A stretch of DNA of 64,000 nt from Mycobacterium sp. URHD0025 (lineage in GTDB: Bacteria > Actinomycetota > Actinomycetes > Mycobacteriales > Mycobacteriaceae), in assembly GCF_000426065.1 (NCBI RefSeq), contig NZ_AUEQ01000001.1:186001-250000 (forward strand). The letters run 5' to 3'. Each line of letters opens with the position of its first letter. The stretch's first letter is position 1. Made by a program: the position numbers and the translations under genes. The notes below the pieces were generated by a model. That model made no database searches. It had not been told where the DNA came from and was given only the letters and a program-made list of their open reading frames with translations. Below, one piece after another: positions 61,877 to 64,000 of this stretch.

Positions 61877-63346
61877 TCAGGCGCCGATGGTGGGTCCGAT
61901 GGCCGGTTGGGTACCGCGGGCAGCGCGGATGCGGTAGGCGAGCAGGATCACCCCGAAAGCGATGAGGCTCAACAACAACTGCGACCGGGTCTCCTCGATC
62001 ACCGCCATGAGTCCGAGGACGACGACCATCCAGGCAATCGAGAACCAGGACAGATACGGGAAGCACCACATCTTCATGCGCAGCGCGCCGCGATCGGTGG
62101 CTTCGAGCCGACGCCGTAAACGGATTTCCGCACCGACGAGGATGATGTAGTAGATGAGCTGAATCGCCCCTGATGAATTGATCAGGAAGATGAAGACCTG
62201 TTCAGGGAAGAAGTAGTTCGCGACCACGGCGGCGTAGCCCATCGACGTGCCGGCCAGGATGGCTCGCACCGGCACTCCCCGACTGTTGATCTTGACCAAC
62301 GACTTGGGGGCGTCCCCTTTTTCGGCCAGCGCGAACAACATTCGCGAGGTGATGTAGAGACAAGAGTTCAATGAACTGAGCACAGCGGTGAGGACGATGG
62401 CTTCCATCACCACCGACATGCCGGGGATACCGATGTGTTCGAGCACCACGGCAAATGGGCTCCGGATACTTTCGCCGGTGAACGGGGTATCCCACGGCAC
62501 CGCCGCGACGATCAACAGGATCGAGAGCACGTAGAAGACGAAAACCCGGGCCATCACCTGTTTGGTCGCCTTGGCCGCGTACTCGACAGGCTTCTTGGAT
62601 TCGGCTGCCGCAATGGTGGCGATCTCGGCGCCACCCATCGAGAACAGCACCGTCACGCTGCCCACGAGCGCCGCCACGACGCCGTACGGGAACATGCCCC
62701 CGTGAGAGAAGAGATTGGTCAGTCCCGGACTTTCCGGCTTGCCCACCAATCCGAGCAGGAACAGTCCGGTGACGCAGACGAAGAAGATGATCGCGATGAC
62801 TTTGATGGAGGCGAACCAGAACTCGGCCTCGCCATAGGCCTTGACCGAAAGCAGGTTGATCGCCGTCAGCACGAGCACCAGGCCGAGACACAACAGCCAT
62901 GCGGGCACTCCCGGTAGGTAGTTGGCCAGGATCCCCGCTCCGGCCACCGCCTCGATCGCCGCGACGACCACCCAGAAGTACCAATACAGCCAGCCGACGC
63001 TGAACCCCGCCCAGTTGCCCAGCCCATCGCGGGAGAAATTGGCCACCGAACCGGATGACGGCCGTGCCACCGCCATTTCACCGATCGCGCGGATGACCAG
63101 GATCATCAGCACGCCGGACAGTGCGTAACTCAACACCGCAGCAGGCCCGGTCCGGTTGATCACCGCGCCGCTCCCGACGAACAGCCCGGCCCCGATGATC
63201 CCGCCCAGCGCGATCATCACGATGTGCCGGTTCTCCAGGCTGCGCCGCAGTCCGCTCTGCGACGATGCGCCCTCGTCTGCGTCGGGCACTGAGGCCGGCG
63301 CCGTCGACTGTGTCGACTGTGGCGCCGCTCCGCCGTGCTGGTTCAT
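61877..63346 (-). CDS. APC family amino acid permease
   Basis: A 489-residue inner-membrane transporter with 12 helices. Visible: NRHIVMIALGGIIGAGLFVGSG (first helix, amine-binding loop), SYALSGVLMILVIRAIGEMAVARPSSGSVANF and GGAEIATIAAAESKKP, all typical of the AAT/GABA-permease type. It heads the operon, 28 nt upstream of the monooxygenase. GGAG stands 6 nt before ATG 63346; earlier starts lack one. It likely imports the amino-acid-like substrate of the pathway. Confidence 0.93.
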   Translation of the reverse strand: MNQHGGAAPQSTQSTAPASVPDADEGASSQSGLRRSLENRHIVMIALGGIIGAGLFVGSGAVINRTGPAAVLSYALSGVLMILVIRAIGEMAVARPSSGSVANFSRDGLGNWAGFSVGWLYWYFWVVVAAIEAVAGAGILANYLPGVPAWLLCLGLVLVLTAINLLSVKAYGEAEFWFASIKVIAIIFFVCVTGLFLLGLVGKPESPGLTNLFSHGGMFPYGVVAALVGSVTVLFSMGGAEIATIAAAESKKPVEYAAKATKQVMARVFVFYVLSILLIVAAVPWDTPFTGESIRSPFAVVLEHIGIPGMSVVMEAIVLTAVLSSLNSCLYITSRMLFALAEKGDAPKSLVKINSRGVPVRAILAGTSMGYAAVVANYFFPEQVFIFLINSSGAIQLIYYIILVGAEIRLRRRLEATDRGALRMKMWCFPYLSWFSIAWMVVVLGLMAVIEETRSQLLLSLIAFGVILLAYRIRAARGTQPAIGPTIGA

Positions 63347-63379
63347 GGGAACTCCTGCCATCTGGACCACTTGTCCGTC

Positions 63380-63397
63380 TGACTATGACGCCAGTCA
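63380..63397. promoter_or_regulatory. TGACT-N8-AGTCA repeat in the LysR/permease promoter
   Basis: TGACT (63380-63384) and AGTCA (63393-63397) form an inverted repeat with an 8-nt spacer in the 99-nt divergent gap. LysR-type activators bind interrupted dyads of this kind (T-N11-A). Weak on its own; position is the main support. Confidence 0.4.
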
Positions 63398-63445
63398 CCT
63401 ACCATGAACAGTCGAACTATTTGAAGCTAGTGATCGGTTTTACTG

Positions 63446-64000
63446 ATGCCAGATGCCACACTCCGGCAGCTCGAGTACTTCATCGCAGCTGTCGAGGAGG
63501 GTTCGGTCACCGCAGCAGCACAGCGCTTGCACCTGTCGCAATCGGCGCTGTCGATGGCACTCGGCGAGCTGGAGCGCGCCCTCGGCGTGCAAGTGCTTGT
63601 TCGGCATCGCCGCGGCGTGCGGCCGACGAGGATCGGGGAACAGGTACTGGTAGACGCACGCCGGCTCCTGGTCGATCTCGTAGACCTGCAGACCTCCGCG
63701 CGCGAGAGTCAGTTCGGACTGACCGGAAAGCTGATGGTGGGCTGCTACAGCACCCTTTCCCCGATGGTGCTGCCGCCGGTCCTCAGCGAGTACGTTGTGC
63801 GGTTCCCCAGAGTGGACCTCACCTTCACCGAGGGCCCACACGACGTTCTGATCGAGAATCTGCGCAACGGAACCCTGGATCTGGCGTTGCTCTACGACTA
63901 CGGCTCGGATCTGTCGGCTCACCGCGATGACCTGGAGACCGAAACAGTTGTTGCCGCACCGCCGTACGTGTTACTGGCCGAAGATCATCCGCTGGGCGAG
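63446..64000 (+). CDS. LysR family transcriptional regulator (partial)
   Basis: ATG 63446 opens a frame of 185 codons that runs off the right edge; LysR proteins usually have about 300 residues. The helix-turn-helix reads LRQLEYFIAAVEEGSVTAAAQRLHLSQSALSMALGELERALGVQVLVR, followed by the start of the substrate domain (LTGKLMVGCYSTLSPMVLPPVLSEYVVRFP). It is divergent from the permease-to-aspA operon across 99 nt, so it most likely controls that operon and may respond to its substrate. Confidence 0.93.
   Translation, partial: MPDATLRQLEYFIAAVEEGSVTAAAQRLHLSQSALSMALGELERALGVQVLVRHRRGVRPTRIGEQVLVDARRLLVDLVDLQTSARESQFGLTGKLMVGCYSTLSPMVLPPVLSEYVVRFPRVDLTFTEGPHDVLIENLRNGTLDLALLYDYGSDLSAHRDDLETETVVAAPPYVLLAEDHPLGE

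Noticed and set aside
1..64000. tRNA, rRNA, CRISPR or insertion sequences
   Set aside because: I looked for cloverleaf-like stems, regularly spaced repeats and transposase-like frames and saw none; a tRNAscan and IS search would settle it.

Overview
The window is high-GC, densely packed actinobacterial DNA. It carries an ESX-3 type VII secretion locus, PE and PPE proteins, an MmpS/MmpL pair, mycobacterial FadD/FadE enzymes and a LigD-type polymerase, so the source is a Mycobacterium, most likely a fast-growing (Mycolicibacterium-type) species. Gene order from the LigD-like polymerase through fadD2 and fadE6 to eccA3 recalls Rv0269c-Rv0271c and Rv0282 onward of M. tuberculosis, with different genes inserted between. 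I saw no rRNA, tRNA, CRISPR array or insertion sequence.

Layout. 1-9.6 kb: ESX-3 on the minus strand (eccA3, eccB3, eccC3, PE5, PPE4, start of esxG), behind a promoter with a good IdeR (iron) box. 9.6-20.5 kb: small metabolic and regulatory genes: two related SAM methyltransferases, an MpaB-like oxygenase, TetR, AraC and XRE regulators, an esterase, a metallo-hydrolase, a VOC protein and a TetR-hydrolase-dehydrogenase operon. 20.5-27.9 kb: the conserved fadE6/fadD2/PolD2-like block with an SDR and small exported or membrane proteins. 28-31 kb: lutABC lactate oxidation. 31-32.6 kb: a STAS protein, a strong terminator, an Rv0203-like haem-binding protein and a small secreted protein. 32.7-41.5 kb: a probable organic-acid catabolic cluster (two CoA transferases, GntP permease, HMG-CoA-lyase-like enzyme, 2-hydroxyacid dehydrogenase, IclR regulator, FadE10-like dehydrogenase). 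42-46.4 kb: gabT-gabD (GABA use) with a divergent PucR regulator. 46.4-50.4 kb: thioesterase, AurF-like diiron oxygenase, TetR and acyl-CoA dehydrogenase. 50.5-52.6 kb: an operon of ECF sigma factor, O6-alkylguanine methyltransferase, 2-oxoglutarate/Fe(II)-type oxygenase and Ada-type zinc domain, apparently a dispersed alkylation-repair system. 52.6-55.9 kb: mmpS/mmpL. 56.2-64 kb: a second ECF sigma factor, then a six-gene minus-strand operon (amino acid permease, HpaB-type flavin monooxygenase, RidA, DUF1028, M20 amidohydrolase, aspartase) with a divergent LysR gene cut by the window edge.

Many operons are translationally coupled by 1- or 4-nt stop/start overlaps. Several regulator genes lie next to clear inverted repeats that are good operator candidates (17694-17719, 44901-44929, 48296-48344, 55933-55986). 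The strongest candidates for undescribed systems are the sigma/Ogt/oxygenase/Ada-zinc operon, the GntP/CoA-transferase/lyase cluster and the HpaB/RidA/DUF1028/M20/AspA operon. Their substrates are inferred only, not shown by the sequence.
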